DNA of 64,000 bases, taken from Peptoniphilus gorbachii (lineage in GTDB: Bacteria > Bacillota > Clostridia > Tissierellales > Peptoniphilaceae). Location: contig NZ_JAFBDH010000005.1 in NCBI RefSeq assembly GCF_016908115.1, forward strand, positions 62,001 through 126,000, written 5' to 3'. Shown here one piece after another: positions 18,609 through 26,436 of this stretch. The notes beneath the pieces are model-generated. The model ran no database searches. It worked only from the letters and a program-made list of their open reading frames with translations, and was not told the DNA's origin. Made by a program: the position numbers and the translations under genes. Each line of letters begins with the position of its first letter. Positions within the stretch are counted from its first letter, which is position 1.

Positions 18609-18956
18609 TCAATATTTCATCGCTAAACTTACTTTTACTGCAGCGTCAACCTCATCCATAACGTCTTTGTCGAATTTACCAATTTTCTCTCTCAACCTCT
18701 TTTTATCGATTGTCCTTAACTGTTCCAAAAGAATTACAGAATTTTTTGGAAGCGGAACATCTTTAGCTCTCACATTAACATGGGTTGGTAACTTCGCCTT
18801 GTTAAGTTGAGATGTAATTGCCGCAACAATTGTAGTAGGCGAGTACTTATTACCAATGTCATTTTGAACAACAACTACGGGCCTTACTCCTCCCTGTTCA
18901 GAACCAATAACTGGAGACAGGTCGGCATAGAATATATCCCCTCTTTTTATCATCAT
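18609..18956 (-). CDS. mazF: MazF/PemK-family endoribonuclease (toxin)
   Basis: 115 aa, very close to the EndoA type of Firmicutes: [21 protein letters not shown], the catalytic-Arg region [25 protein letters not shown] with the conserved Thr, and the C-terminal [12 protein letters not shown]. Cleaves mRNA at short motifs. ATG at 18956 after AAGGTG. No antitoxin frame is visible in the 134 bp upstream, so it is either controlled by an antitoxin elsewhere or the antitoxin has been lost. Confidence 0.93.
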   Translation of the reverse strand: MMIKRGDIFYADLSPVIGSEQGGVRPVVVVQNDIGNKYSPTTIVAAITSQLNKAKLPTHVNVRAKDVPLPKNSVILLEQLRTIDKKRLREKIGKFDKDVMDEVDAAVKVSLAMKY

Positions 18957-19090
18957 AATTTTTCACCTTTTAGGCGAGAGAGATTTTAAAGATTGAACTA
19001 TGAACAACCTTTATAACATTCTATCACAATTTTCATAAATATATACAAATAATAGAAATTAATTTTATTTTTTACAAATTTTTAATAAAT

Positions 19091-19363
19091 TTATTTCAAA
19101 TACATTGGCATGACAAAATTTATTGCAATCATAATAAGTAAAGGAATTGTATATTTCCTTGTTTCCTTTAAATTATATTTTGTTCCTCCTGGTAGGTAGT
19201 GAACAATTGCCGGTGCAAAAACTACTACAAACCAGAGAACTTGTACATAGATTGGTCCTCTAAACTGTTGCAAAAAATGTGCCACTCCAGTGATTGCAAG
19301 ATATGTATAAAAAAGATCTAGGGCAAATAAAATTATAAAAAGTATTTTTCTATTTTTAAACAT
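19091..19363 (-). CDS. small membrane protein, unknown
   Basis: 90 aa with three or four hydrophobic segments (about 8-27, 40-57, 72-88). I do not recognise a family. The ATG at 19363 follows AAAGGAG. It lies 10 bp after the next small membrane gene and is likely co-transcribed with it. Confidence 0.6.
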   Translation of the reverse strand: MFKNRKILFIILFALDLFYTYLAITGVAHFLQQFRGPIYVQVLWFVVVFAPAIVHYLPGGTKYNLKETRKYTIPLLIMIAINFVMPMYLK

Positions 19364-19373
19364 AATAACTCCT

Positions 19374-19631
19374 TTACATTGACATCCTAACCATGAAAAT
19401 TGTAAATAAAATTAAAACTACTACATAAATACCCATGGCTATTTTGTATCCCTTGCTCCAATTGTCCCTCTCTTTTTTTATCCAAATCAAATTTAAAACA
19501 AGATCCAACAAACCGGGCAAGGCTACAATTATTGGACTTCTATGATTTTTGAGAGACTCTGACATTGTAATTAGGACAAAAATGTTTAGGATCTGCCAAA
19601 AGGCATGAACCTTAAATGGATATGATTTCAT
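19374..19631 (-). CDS. small membrane protein, unknown
   Basis: 85 aa, three hydrophobic segments; a charged loop IKKERDNWSKGYK separates the last two. Similar in length and layout to the following gene, so the pair may act together. The ribosome site is weak. The 132 bp upstream contains the 12-bp palindrome TTTACATGTAAA (19689-19700), a possible operator. Confidence 0.55.
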   Translation of the reverse strand: MKSYPFKVHAFWQILNIFVLITMSESLKNHRSPIIVALPGLLDLVLNLIWIKKERDNWSKGYKIAMGIYVVVLILFTIFMVRMSM

Positions 19632-19763
19632 AAAATTTCTTCATCTACCTTCATTTTTATAATAAATTAATTTTCGGCTCTTTTAATATTTACATGTAAA
19701 CATTTAATCAGAGTTCGGGTTACCTTACTTTAATTTTATTATAAATCAAAAAAACACACAAAT

Positions 19764-20954
19764 TTATTTTTCTTCAAAATTTTTAAATACTGTGCTTAGG
19801 TTTTCTATTAAGTCCCTTGCCCTTAGGCTGGTCTTGGAATTTTTTCTTGCGTAAATGTCACCTGAAAGTCCATGAACATAAACTCCCAGCCTTGCCGCAT
19901 CAAACAGGTCATAATTTTTCATAAAGGCAGAAATTATTCCCGTCAAGACATCACCTGAGCCTCCACTTGCCATGCCAGAGTTTCCAGTTTTATTTATATA
20001 GACCCTTTCGCCATCTGTGACAATAGTCTTGTGTCCCTTTAAAACCAAAATCACCTTATATTTTTTTGCAAAATCAAGAGCAAGTCTTTCGCGATTATTT
20101 TTTATCTCTTCAAGGGATAAGCCAGTTAGCCTAGCAAATTCTCCTTCATGGGGAGTTAAAATTGTAGTAAAATTTTTTCTCTCTTCCAATAAATTTAGAT
20201 TCTTTGACAAAATATTTAGTCCGTCAGCATCTATTAAGAGATTTTTTTCTGTCCCTATTATTTTTTCAAAAACACCTTTGGCATATTCGCCAAGACCCAT
20301 GCCTGGTCCCATAGCTAGGCAGTCAAGTCCTCCTAAAAATTTTTCCATTTCATCTAGGTCGTCAAAGGACTTTGCAATAGGCTCAATGAATTTTATGGAC
20401 ATGATGTCAAAAATTTCTCTTGGCACTATGTTATAGACTAGACCTGCCCCTGCTTTTAGGGCTGCATTAGATGACAGATAGGATGAACCAGTCATGCCAA
20501 GAGAGCCGCCCACTATGGCAATCTTTCCGAAGTCACCCTTGTGAGTTTCCTCATCTCTATTTTTCCAAAGGGCTTTTATTTCTCTATCTAATATTATTTT
20601 TTCATCAAAATTTTTTCTTGCAAGATCATCTTCACATAATTTTGCCACAGCCACTGCATAGTTTTTCTCGTGGCTAATAGAAATATAAAATTTTTTGTCA
20701 AAAACTTCTGCGTAGGGAGTATTTTCTATGTATTTTATTTTTATATCGTGAAAGGAAATTTTACCAATTCCCGTAGTCATTGCCTTTGCCACTGCTTCCT
20801 TGGCAGCGTACATTCCTGCTACCCTTTCATAAGGATTTTTTCTCTTCTCTATTCTTTTTATTTCATCTTCGTTAAAAACTTTTACGAGAAAATTTTCATG
20901 GTCAGCCATTATTTTTTTTATTCGATTTACTTCTACTATATCTATGCCTATCAA
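19764..20954 (-). CDS. acpS: holo-ACP synthase (AcpS) - NAD(P)H-hydrate dehydratase (NnrD) fusion
   Basis: 396 aa. Residues 1 to about 112 are AcpS: MIGIDIVEVNRI with Asp5, AAKEAVAKA with Glu53, and ISISHEKNYAVA; it moves phosphopantetheine from CoA to the acyl carrier protein. Residues about 138-396 are the ADP-dependent dehydratase NnrD/YjeF C-domain: GDFGKIAIVGGSLGMTG, LTPHEGEFARL and NSGMASGGSGDVLTGI (325-340), which repairs hydrated NAD(P)H. The epimerase domain usually paired with NnrD is absent. TTG start at 20954 after GGGGTGAG. Divergent from tyrS. Confidence 0.92.
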   Translation of the reverse strand: MIGIDIVEVNRIKKIMADHENFLVKVFNEDEIKRIEKRKNPYERVAGMYAAKEAVAKAMTTGIGKISFHDIKIKYIENTPYAEVFDKKFYISISHEKNYAVAVAKLCEDDLARKNFDEKIILDREIKALWKNRDEETHKGDFGKIAIVGGSLGMTGSSYLSSNAALKAGAGLVYNIVPREIFDIMSIKFIEPIAKSFDDLDEMEKFLGGLDCLAMGPGMGLGEYAKGVFEKIIGTEKNLLIDADGLNILSKNLNLLEERKNFTTILTPHEGEFARLTGLSLEEIKNNRERLALDFAKKYKVILVLKGHKTIVTDGERVYINKTGNSGMASGGSGDVLTGIISAFMKNYDLFDAARLGVYVHGLSGDIYARKNSKTSLRARDLIENLSTVFKNFEEK

Positions 20955-20967
20955 AGTCTCACCCCAT

Positions 20968-20996
20968 TTGACAATTTATTTATTTTCGATTATTAT
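20968..20996 (+). promoter_or_regulatory. promoter of tyrS
   Basis: TTGACA (20968-20973), 17-bp spacer, TATTAT (20991-20996). It places the transcript start near 21003, just before the T-box. Confidence 0.85.
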
Positions 20997-21002
20997 ATCA
21001 TA

Positions 21003-21147
21003 AATAGCATGAATATAAGACGGTGAAGATATACAGTAAGCGGAAGCTGAATTACAATATTGGAGTCTAATAATTTTTGAGGCCTCGGCGAAGAAAGGTG
21101 GTACCACGAATGCGTCCTTTCATCCCCCGGTCTCTTTTTATTTTTTT
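21003..21147 (+). promoter_or_regulatory. short T-box leader, tyrosine type
   Basis: The T-box sequence AAAGGTGGTACCACG (antiterminator arms GAAAGG and CCTTTC) precedes tyrS. The specifier is TAC at 21053-21055 in the context GAAT-TAC-A, opposite AGTA. Stem I (about 21018-21068) is tiny: the specifier loop is capped by AGC-GGAA-GCT, with no AG bulge or distal loop domain. A classical terminator complementary to the antiterminator arm is not seen; a GAGGCC/GGTCTC pairing just before a T run is the best candidate. Confidence 0.8.
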
Positions 21148-21157
21148 GGAGGAATTT

Positions 21158-22384
21158 ATGGAAAATGTATATGATATTTTAAGTGAGAGAGGTTACCTGG
21201 ACCAATGCACTTATGAAGATGAACTTAGAGAAATGCTTGGCAGAGAGCCTGTAACTTTTTATGTTGGCTTTGATGCAACTGCAGATTCTCTTACTCTTGG
21301 TCACTTCATTCAAATTAGAGTAATGCAACACATGCAAAGAGCAGGTCATATTCCAATAGCTCTACTTGGCGGTGGAACTACAACTATTGGCGACCCATCT
21401 GGCAAAAGCGACATGAGAACTCTCATGGACAGAAAGACAATCGACTACAATGCCAACAGATTTAAGGAACAAATTTCACAATTTTTAGATTTTTCTGAAG
21501 GAAAGGGCATCATTGAAAACAATGCCGACTGGCTTTTAAAGTTAAATTTCTTGGAATTTGTAAGAGAAATTGGTGTTCACTTCTCTGTTAATAGGATGCT
21601 ACAATTTGACTGCTACAAAAACAGAATGGAACAAGGTCTTACTTTCTTTGAATTTTCTTATATGCTTATGCAGTCTTATGACTTCTTGTATCTATACAGA
21701 AAGCACCACTGCAAGCTAGAAGTTGGTGGCTCAGACCAATGGTCAAATATTTTAGGTGGCTATGAACTTGTAAGAAAATTAGAAAATGACAAAGTTTATG
21801 CCATGACCTTTAAACTTTTAACTACTGCAGCAGGTATCAAAATGGGCAAAACTATGGCTGGAGCAATTTGGCTTGACCCAGAAAAAACTACTCCATACGA
21901 AATGTTCCAATACCTAAGAAACTGCGACGATCGTGATGTAATTAAATTTATGAAGCTTCTAACTATGCTTCCACTTGATAAAATTGCTGAATACGAAAAA
22001 TTAGAAGGTGCAGAAATAAATAAGGCAAAAGAAGCTTTGGCTTACGAAGTTGTAAAAGATGTTCACGGCGAAGAAGCTGCTAAGGCTGCCCTTGATGCTT
22101 CACATTCACTTTTTGGTGGAGAAAAAGATTCTGAAGACATTCCTGCAACAGAAATGCCAGCAGAAAAATTTGCTGAACCTGTTGGAATTTTAAATTTAAT
22201 GACTGAACTTGGCCTTATTAAGACAAATTCTGAAGGCAGGAGACTAATAACTCAAGGCGGAGTTTCCCTTGACGATGAAAAAATAAGTGACCCTAAGCTT
22301 GAACTTACTAAGGATGATTTCAAAAATGGAGAAATTATTATTAGAAAGGGCAAGAAAGTTTACCACAAGGTTATTTTAAAGTGA
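21158..22384 (+). CDS. tyrS: tyrosyl-tRNA synthetase
   Basis: 408 aa class I synthetase. Seen: YVGFDATADSLTLGHFIQIR (HIGH-like LGHF), the tyrosine pocket QSYDFLYLYRKHHCKLEVGGSDQW, the KMSKS-like KMGKT, and a C-terminal S4-type RNA-binding domain (LIKTNSEGRRLITQGGVSLDD). The ATG at 21158 follows GGAGG; a longer frame from 21077 runs through the T-box and is not real. Controlled by tRNA-Tyr charging. The gene 7 bp downstream is probably co-transcribed. Confidence 0.96.
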   Translation: MENVYDILSERGYLDQCTYEDELREMLGREPVTFYVGFDATADSLTLGHFIQIRVMQHMQRAGHIPIALLGGGTTTIGDPSGKSDMRTLMDRKTIDYNANRFKEQISQFLDFSEGKGIIENNADWLLKLNFLEFVREIGVHFSVNRMLQFDCYKNRMEQGLTFFEFSYMLMQSYDFLYLYRKHHCKLEVGGSDQWSNILGGYELVRKLENDKVYAMTFKLLTTAAGIKMGKTMAGAIWLDPEKTTPYEMFQYLRNCDDRDVIKFMKLLTMLPLDKIAEYEKLEGAEINKAKEALAYEVVKDVHGEEAAKAALDASHSLFGGEKDSEDIPATEMPAEKFAEPVGILNLMTELGLIKTNSEGRRLITQGGVSLDDEKISDPKLELTKDDFKNGEIIIRKGKKVYHKVILK

Positions 22385-22391
22385 GGTTAAT

Positions 22392-23783
22392 ATGAATTTA
22401 GAACCAAAAAAAGTTTTTGATTATTTTGAAAAATTAGCAGGAATTCCTAGAGAATCAGGAAATGAAAAAGCTGTCTCTGACTTTTTAAAAAAATTTGGAG
22501 AAGATGCTGGCTATAAAGTTTTTCAAGATGAATCTTTAAATATAATTATGGAAGTGCCTGCAACAAAGGGCATGGAAGATAGAGAAAAGGTGATCTTGCA
22601 AGGTCACATGGATATGGTCTGCGAAAAGGGCAAGGACTCAAAACACAATTTTGCAACTGATCCCATTGAACTAATTGTTGATGGCGACAAACTTCATGCC
22701 AATGATACAACTCTTGGAGCTGATGACGGAATTGGTGTTGCCATGGCAATGGCACTTGCAGAAGAAGAACATGGTCCCCTTAAAATTATTGTAACTGTAT
22801 CTGAAGAAACTGATATGCATGGAGCAAAGGACCTTGAGGCAAAATATCTTGAAGGAAAATATTTAATAAACATAGACTCAGAAGAAGAAAGCATCCTAAC
22901 AGTTTCATCTGCCGGTGGAAAATTACTTCACTCAAAATTAAAAGTTGAAAGAGAAGACTTTAGAGGAGAAGCCTTCTCACTTAAGCTTCACGGATTTTTA
23001 GGCGGCCACTCTGGCATGGAAATTGCCAACAACAAGGGCAACATGATAAAAGTTATTGCAGAAATTTTAAATAAAGTTGACGATGCAAAATTAATTTCCC
23101 TTGACTGCGGCACAAAACAAAATGCAATCCCGAGAGAAGGAAAAGTTTCTCTTGTGTGCGAGGAAAATAAATTAAAAGAAGCAATAGAATTTGCCAAGGA
23201 TAAATTTAAGGGCGTTGAGGGAGAATTAATTATAGAATGTGAAAAAATTTCTCATGAAGGTAAAATAGTGACAGCAGAAGACACAGAAAAGCTTGCAAAA
23301 TATTTACTAGAACTTCCAACTGGCCCTCACACTTTTATAAATGAAGCTAAAAAAGTTCTTGAATCATCATCAAATCTTGCCATAGCAAAACTTCTTGATG
23401 ACACAGTAGAAGTTTTCGTTTCACTTAGATTTGCATCTTCTTCACTTTCTGAAGATTTTGGAAATATTTATTTAGACATTGTGAAAAAATTTGGCGCAGA
23501 AGCTGAATTTGAAAACCCATATCCTGAATGGGAATACAGAAAAGAATCTAAATTTAGAGAAATCGTAAAGAACATTTACAAGGAAATGAAGGGAGAAGAA
23601 ATGGAAGAAGAGTTTACTCACGGTGGACTTGAATGTGGCGTCTTCTTCGAAAAAAATAGGGATCTTGACATAATTTCTATAGGACCAGACATAAGAGGAG
23701 CTCACTCACAAAAGGAAAATCTTTCAATTTCTTCAACAAAGAGAGTTTATGACCATCTTGTAAAAGTCTTAAAGGCTCTTTAA
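22392..23783 (+). CDS. pepD: aminoacyl-histidine dipeptidase (PepD, M20 family)
   Basis: 463 aa zinc dipeptidase. Metal and catalytic residues are in GHMDMVCE (His/Asp), ATLGADDGIGVA-type TTLGADDGIGVAMAMA, and TVSEETDMHGA (Glu pair); a lid domain follows with GFLGGHSGMEI, and near the end HGGLECGVF and SIGPDIRGAHS. Splits Xaa-His and other dipeptides in the cytoplasm, which suits an amino-acid-using anaerobe. ATG at 22392 after GAGG. It follows tyrS by 7 bp and ends at a strong terminator. Confidence 0.92.
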   Translation: MNLEPKKVFDYFEKLAGIPRESGNEKAVSDFLKKFGEDAGYKVFQDESLNIIMEVPATKGMEDREKVILQGHMDMVCEKGKDSKHNFATDPIELIVDGDKLHANDTTLGADDGIGVAMAMALAEEEHGPLKIIVTVSEETDMHGAKDLEAKYLEGKYLINIDSEEESILTVSSAGGKLLHSKLKVEREDFRGEAFSLKLHGFLGGHSGMEIANNKGNMIKVIAEILNKVDDAKLISLDCGTKQNAIPREGKVSLVCEENKLKEAIEFAKDKFKGVEGELIIECEKISHEGKIVTAEDTEKLAKYLLELPTGPHTFINEAKKVLESSSNLAIAKLLDDTVEVFVSLRFASSSLSEDFGNIYLDIVKKFGAEAEFENPYPEWEYRKESKFREIVKNIYKEMKGEEMEEEFTHGGLECGVFFEKNRDLDIISIGPDIRGAHSQKENLSISSTKRVYDHLVKVLKAL

Positions 23784-23796
23784 TAAAAAAAATTAT

Positions 23797-23821
23797 GGCT
23801 GTCGCGAGGCAGCCTTTTTTT
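23797..23821 (+). terminator. terminator of tyrS-pepD
   Basis: GGCTG-TCGCGAGG-CAGCC followed by T7. Confidence 0.85.
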
Positions 23822-23825
23822 ATTG

Positions 23826-23852
23826 CAAAAAAAGAAACCCCTAGGGGTTTTC
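23826..23852 (-). terminator. terminator of the RsbW-like gene
   Basis: Perfect palindrome AAACCCCTAGGGGTTT followed on the minus strand by CTTTTTTT. Confidence 0.8.
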
Positions 23853-23874
23853 TATGTAGTAAATATATATTGGT

Positions 23875-24267
23875 TTATAAATTTTTTATGGCTATTACTT
23901 CGTTGTCATTTAAAATTAATTGGTCAGTAAGTGCTTCAACTATTAAAAGACCTCTGCCATTACATCTTTTTTGGGTACAATCATATAGAGATGTGTCAAA
24001 ATCCACGCCTCTTCCTTCGTCTTTTACAATTATCTTTAAAGAATTCTTATCCAAAATTAGTTTTAAAAAGACTTTTTTGTTTAGATCTTCTTCATTGCCA
24101 TGCATGGCACCATTTACAACTAATTCATTTAAAATAACTTTAATATCAAATAATTTTTCTTGGTCTCTAATAAAGGGATTTAAATCCCTTATAGCTGAAT
24201 CTAAAAAGTTTTTTATTAATGATAAATCGCTATTAACAAATCCTTTGTATCTATATAAAGTATCCAT
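23875..24267 (-). CDS. RsbW/SpoIIAB-like histidine-kinase-type ATPase
   Basis: 130 aa, a single HATPase_c_2 domain. N-box LNELVVNGAMHGN, G1 box DEGRGVDF and G2 box NGRGLLIVEAL are all present. Such proteins are anti-sigma factors or serine kinases acting on anti-sigma antagonists. No sigma factor or STAS-domain antagonist lies beside it, so its partner is unknown. The ATG at 24267 follows GGAG by 9 nt; the GTG three codons upstream overlaps the ribosome site. Confidence 0.85.
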   Translation of the reverse strand: MDTLYRYKGFVNSDLSLIKNFLDSAIRDLNPFIRDQEKLFDIKVILNELVVNGAMHGNEEDLNKKVFLKLILDKNSLKIIVKDEGRGVDFDTSLYDCTQKRCNGRGLLIVEALTDQLILNDNEVIAIKNL

Positions 24268-24381
24268 AGTTCTCACTCCATCTACTTAGAAATTACCCAA
24301 TACTTCTGCCCTTTAAACTCAAAATATTTTGCATAAATTTATTAATTTTAAAATTTTACTGTATTATATTTAGCAATTTGT

Positions 24382-24387
24382 TATAAT
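24382..24387 (+). promoter_or_regulatory. -10 element of the rubredoxin promoter
   Basis: TGT-TATAAT extended -10 about 48 bp before the rubredoxin start; no clear -35. Confidence 0.5.
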
Positions 24388-24434
24388 GGAAATAGGCTTG
24401 AAAAAGCAATAAATTTTATTAGGAGGAAGATAAA

Positions 24435-24596
24435 ATGAAAAAATACGAATGCTCACTTTGCGGATATATTTATGATCCAGCAGTAGGCGACGAAGAAAAT
24501 GGTATAAAAGCAGGAACACCTTTTGAAAAACTTCCTGAAGATTGGGTATGCCCACTTTGTGGAGCTGAAAAATCTGATTTTGAACCAGCTGAATAA
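24435..24596 (+). CDS. rub: rubredoxin
   Basis: 53 aa. Small iron-sulfur electron carrier. Four cysteines in CSLCGY (6 and 9) and CPLCGA (39 and 42) bind one iron; the flanking residues [21 protein letters not shown] and the aromatic core are those of rubredoxins. ATG at 24435 is 8 nt after AGGAGG. In anaerobes it feeds electrons to oxygen- and peroxide-detoxifying enzymes. Single gene with its own terminator. Confidence 0.96.
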   Translation: MKKYECSLCGYIYDPAVGDEENGIKAGTPFEKLPEDWVCPLCGAEKSDFEPAE

Positions 24597-24604
24597 TAAA
24601 ATTA

Positions 24605-24631
24605 AAGGAGGCTTGTGCCTTCTTTTTTTTT
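24605..24631 (+). terminator. terminator of rubredoxin
   Basis: AAGGAGGC-TTGT-GCCTTCTT followed by T8. Confidence 0.85.
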
Positions 24632-24658
24632 GTAAAAATTTTATAAAAGAATAATTTT

Positions 24659-24698
24659 ATAAAAGGACCTCTTTATATTTAATAAAGAGGCCCTTTTA
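24659..24698 (-). terminator. terminator of the ppk2 unit
   Basis: Long stem: AAAAGG-CCTCTTTAT paired with ATAAAGAGG-CCTTTT (minus strand) with a short loop and a T-rich tail; nearly symmetrical. Confidence 0.75.
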
Positions 24699-25559
24699 TT
24701 AATTCTCTTCTAAAATTTTTTTCCACTTGTCTAAGCTATCTAGCTCTTCTTTTGATAGCTCTGGAAACTGTGGATCCATTTCCTTTAATTTTTCTACAAT
24801 TACTTCTGAAACTAAATATCTTGAAAACCACTTTCTGTCAGCTGGCACAATATACCATGGTGCTTTTTTTGTAGAAGTGTTAATTAACATGTCGGCATAG
24901 GCCTTCATATAATCGTCAAAATATTCTCTTTCTGTGATATCAGATGATGCAAACTTCCAATTTTTTTCTGGCCTGTCAATTCTCTCCATAAGTCTTTCTT
25001 TTTGTTCATCTTTAGAAACATGAAGGAAGAATTTTACAATTTTTATTCCATTGTTGGATAGGTATTCTTCAAAATTATTTATTTCTTCAAATCTATTTTC
25101 CCAAATATCCTTAGTAACTAAATTTTTTGGGAAGGGTTGGTCTAAGACAAGCTTGTGAACTCTTGATACAAGAACATCTTCGTAATGACTTCTGTTAAAA
25201 ATTCCAATTTCGCCACGAGGAGGAAGATTTTTTGCAACTCTCCACAGATAGTCATGGTCAAGTTCATTTTCACTTGGTTTTTTAAAGGATACAACCTTTG
25301 TCCCCTGTGGATTTACTCCTGTCATAATGTGTTTTATTAAGGAATCTTTTCCTGCTGCATCCATAGCTTGAAGGACAATTAAAAGTGCTTGGTTGTTTTC
25401 TGCGTAAAGCCTTTCATGATATTCACGCATTTTCTCAATATTTTTAGGAATTAAAACTTCTTTAACTTCCTTTTTTTCAAGTTTTCCATGATAAGAAGTT
25501 GGCACATCATATAAATTTAATTTTTTCTTTTCTTTTACTAAATATTTTTCAGTATTCAT
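24699..25559 (-). CDS. ppk2: polyphosphate:nucleotide phosphotransferase (PPK2 family)
   Basis: 286 aa. Uses polyphosphate to phosphorylate AMP or ADP (or the reverse). Walker A MDAAGKDSLIKH (66-77), GVNPQGTKVVSFKKPS, lid residues NLPPRGEIGIFNRSHYEDVL (111-130) and RIDRPEKNWKF are all typical. The length fits the single-domain class III/AMP-ADP type, but subclass is uncertain. Its ATG shares bases with the stop of the upstream hydrolase (TAATG), so the two are coupled. Confidence 0.92.
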   Translation of the reverse strand: MNTEKYLVKEKKKLNLYDVPTSYHGKLEKKEVKEVLIPKNIEKMREYHERLYAENNQALLIVLQAMDAAGKDSLIKHIMTGVNPQGTKVVSFKKPSENELDHDYLWRVAKNLPPRGEIGIFNRSHYEDVLVSRVHKLVLDQPFPKNLVTKDIWENRFEEINNFEEYLSNNGIKIVKFFLHVSKDEQKERLMERIDRPEKNWKFASSDITEREYFDDYMKAYADMLINTSTKKAPWYIVPADRKWFSRYLVSEVIVEKLKEMDPQFPELSKEELDSLDKWKKILEEN

Positions 25560-26332
25560 TAGAAATTCGCCCTCTCTTTTGAAAAAATAATTGCTGCTTC
25601 AAGCATTTGAGTTGTTATTTGATGGGAAGTCATTTCAAAAATTTGAAAATCCAAAAGTTTTTTGTCCTTATAAACTTTTTCTATTTCCCTGGCAAAGGAT
25701 TCTTGACCAGAAGGATCAATTACATCATCATCTTCGCCATTATATAAAACTATTGGTCTATCCTTAAAAATTTCTGGACTTTTCATTGGATCCATATCTA
25801 AGAAAAACTCATTGATTCTAAATTCTTCTTCCTTGATTTTATCTTGATTTTTAATTTTATTTACTGAATCTACAAGTTTTTCCCAGTTGTTTACTCCATT
25901 AAAGATAAATGCCATTTTTAAATCCTTTTTAAAAGCATAGAGACCACCAGCAGTTATGGCTCCCATAGAATGACCGCCAACTGCAATTTTGCTTTCTGGA
26001 TATTTTTCCTCTAGGAAATTAAAAATTGAAGGCGCCTCTTCAATATTATGCATAATAACTTTTAAAATATATTTTGCTTCAATTTCTTTATCCCCATAAT
26101 CAAGATCTAAATCATTTCTATCTCCATGATATCTTGCTTCAGGAAGAACTACTCTATATCCATAACTTGCAAAAATATTGGCTCTAAAAATTTGCCTTTC
26201 ATTATTAGATCCCCAGCCATGATAAAAAACTATAGTCTTATCTGTTTTTTCTTTTGGCTCAATAATAAGAACTGGCACATGACCTATTTTTGTCTCTTCT
26301 ATATTTGAATAATTCATTTTTAAATACTCCAT
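25559..26332 (-). CDS. alpha/beta hydrolase (YitV-like esterase)
   Basis: 257 aa. Oxyanion-region YHGWGSNN, ARYHGD, nucleophile Ser in GGHSMGA, acid Asp in YNGEDDDVID and His in TSHQIT make up an intact catalytic set. The substrate is unknown. ATG at 26332 after GAGGT; an in-frame GTG four codons earlier overlaps the ribosome site. Overlaps ppk2 downstream. Confidence 0.85.
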   Translation of the reverse strand: MEYLKMNYSNIEETKIGHVPVLIIEPKEKTDKTIVFYHGWGSNNERQIFRANIFASYGYRVVLPEARYHGDRNDLDLDYGDKEIEAKYILKVIMHNIEEAPSIFNFLEEKYPESKIAVGGHSMGAITAGGLYAFKKDLKMAFIFNGVNNWEKLVDSVNKIKNQDKIKEEEFRINEFFLDMDPMKSPEIFKDRPIVLYNGEDDDVIDPSGQESFAREIEKVYKDKKLLDFQIFEMTSHQITTQMLEAAIIFSKERANF

Positions 26333-26436
26333 AATACACCTCACCTACATTATATCCAAAATAAATCTAAAATAAAAATTTTATGGGATTTATTTTAGCT
26401 TCTCACATTAAGTGATATATTATTAAGGGTGATACT

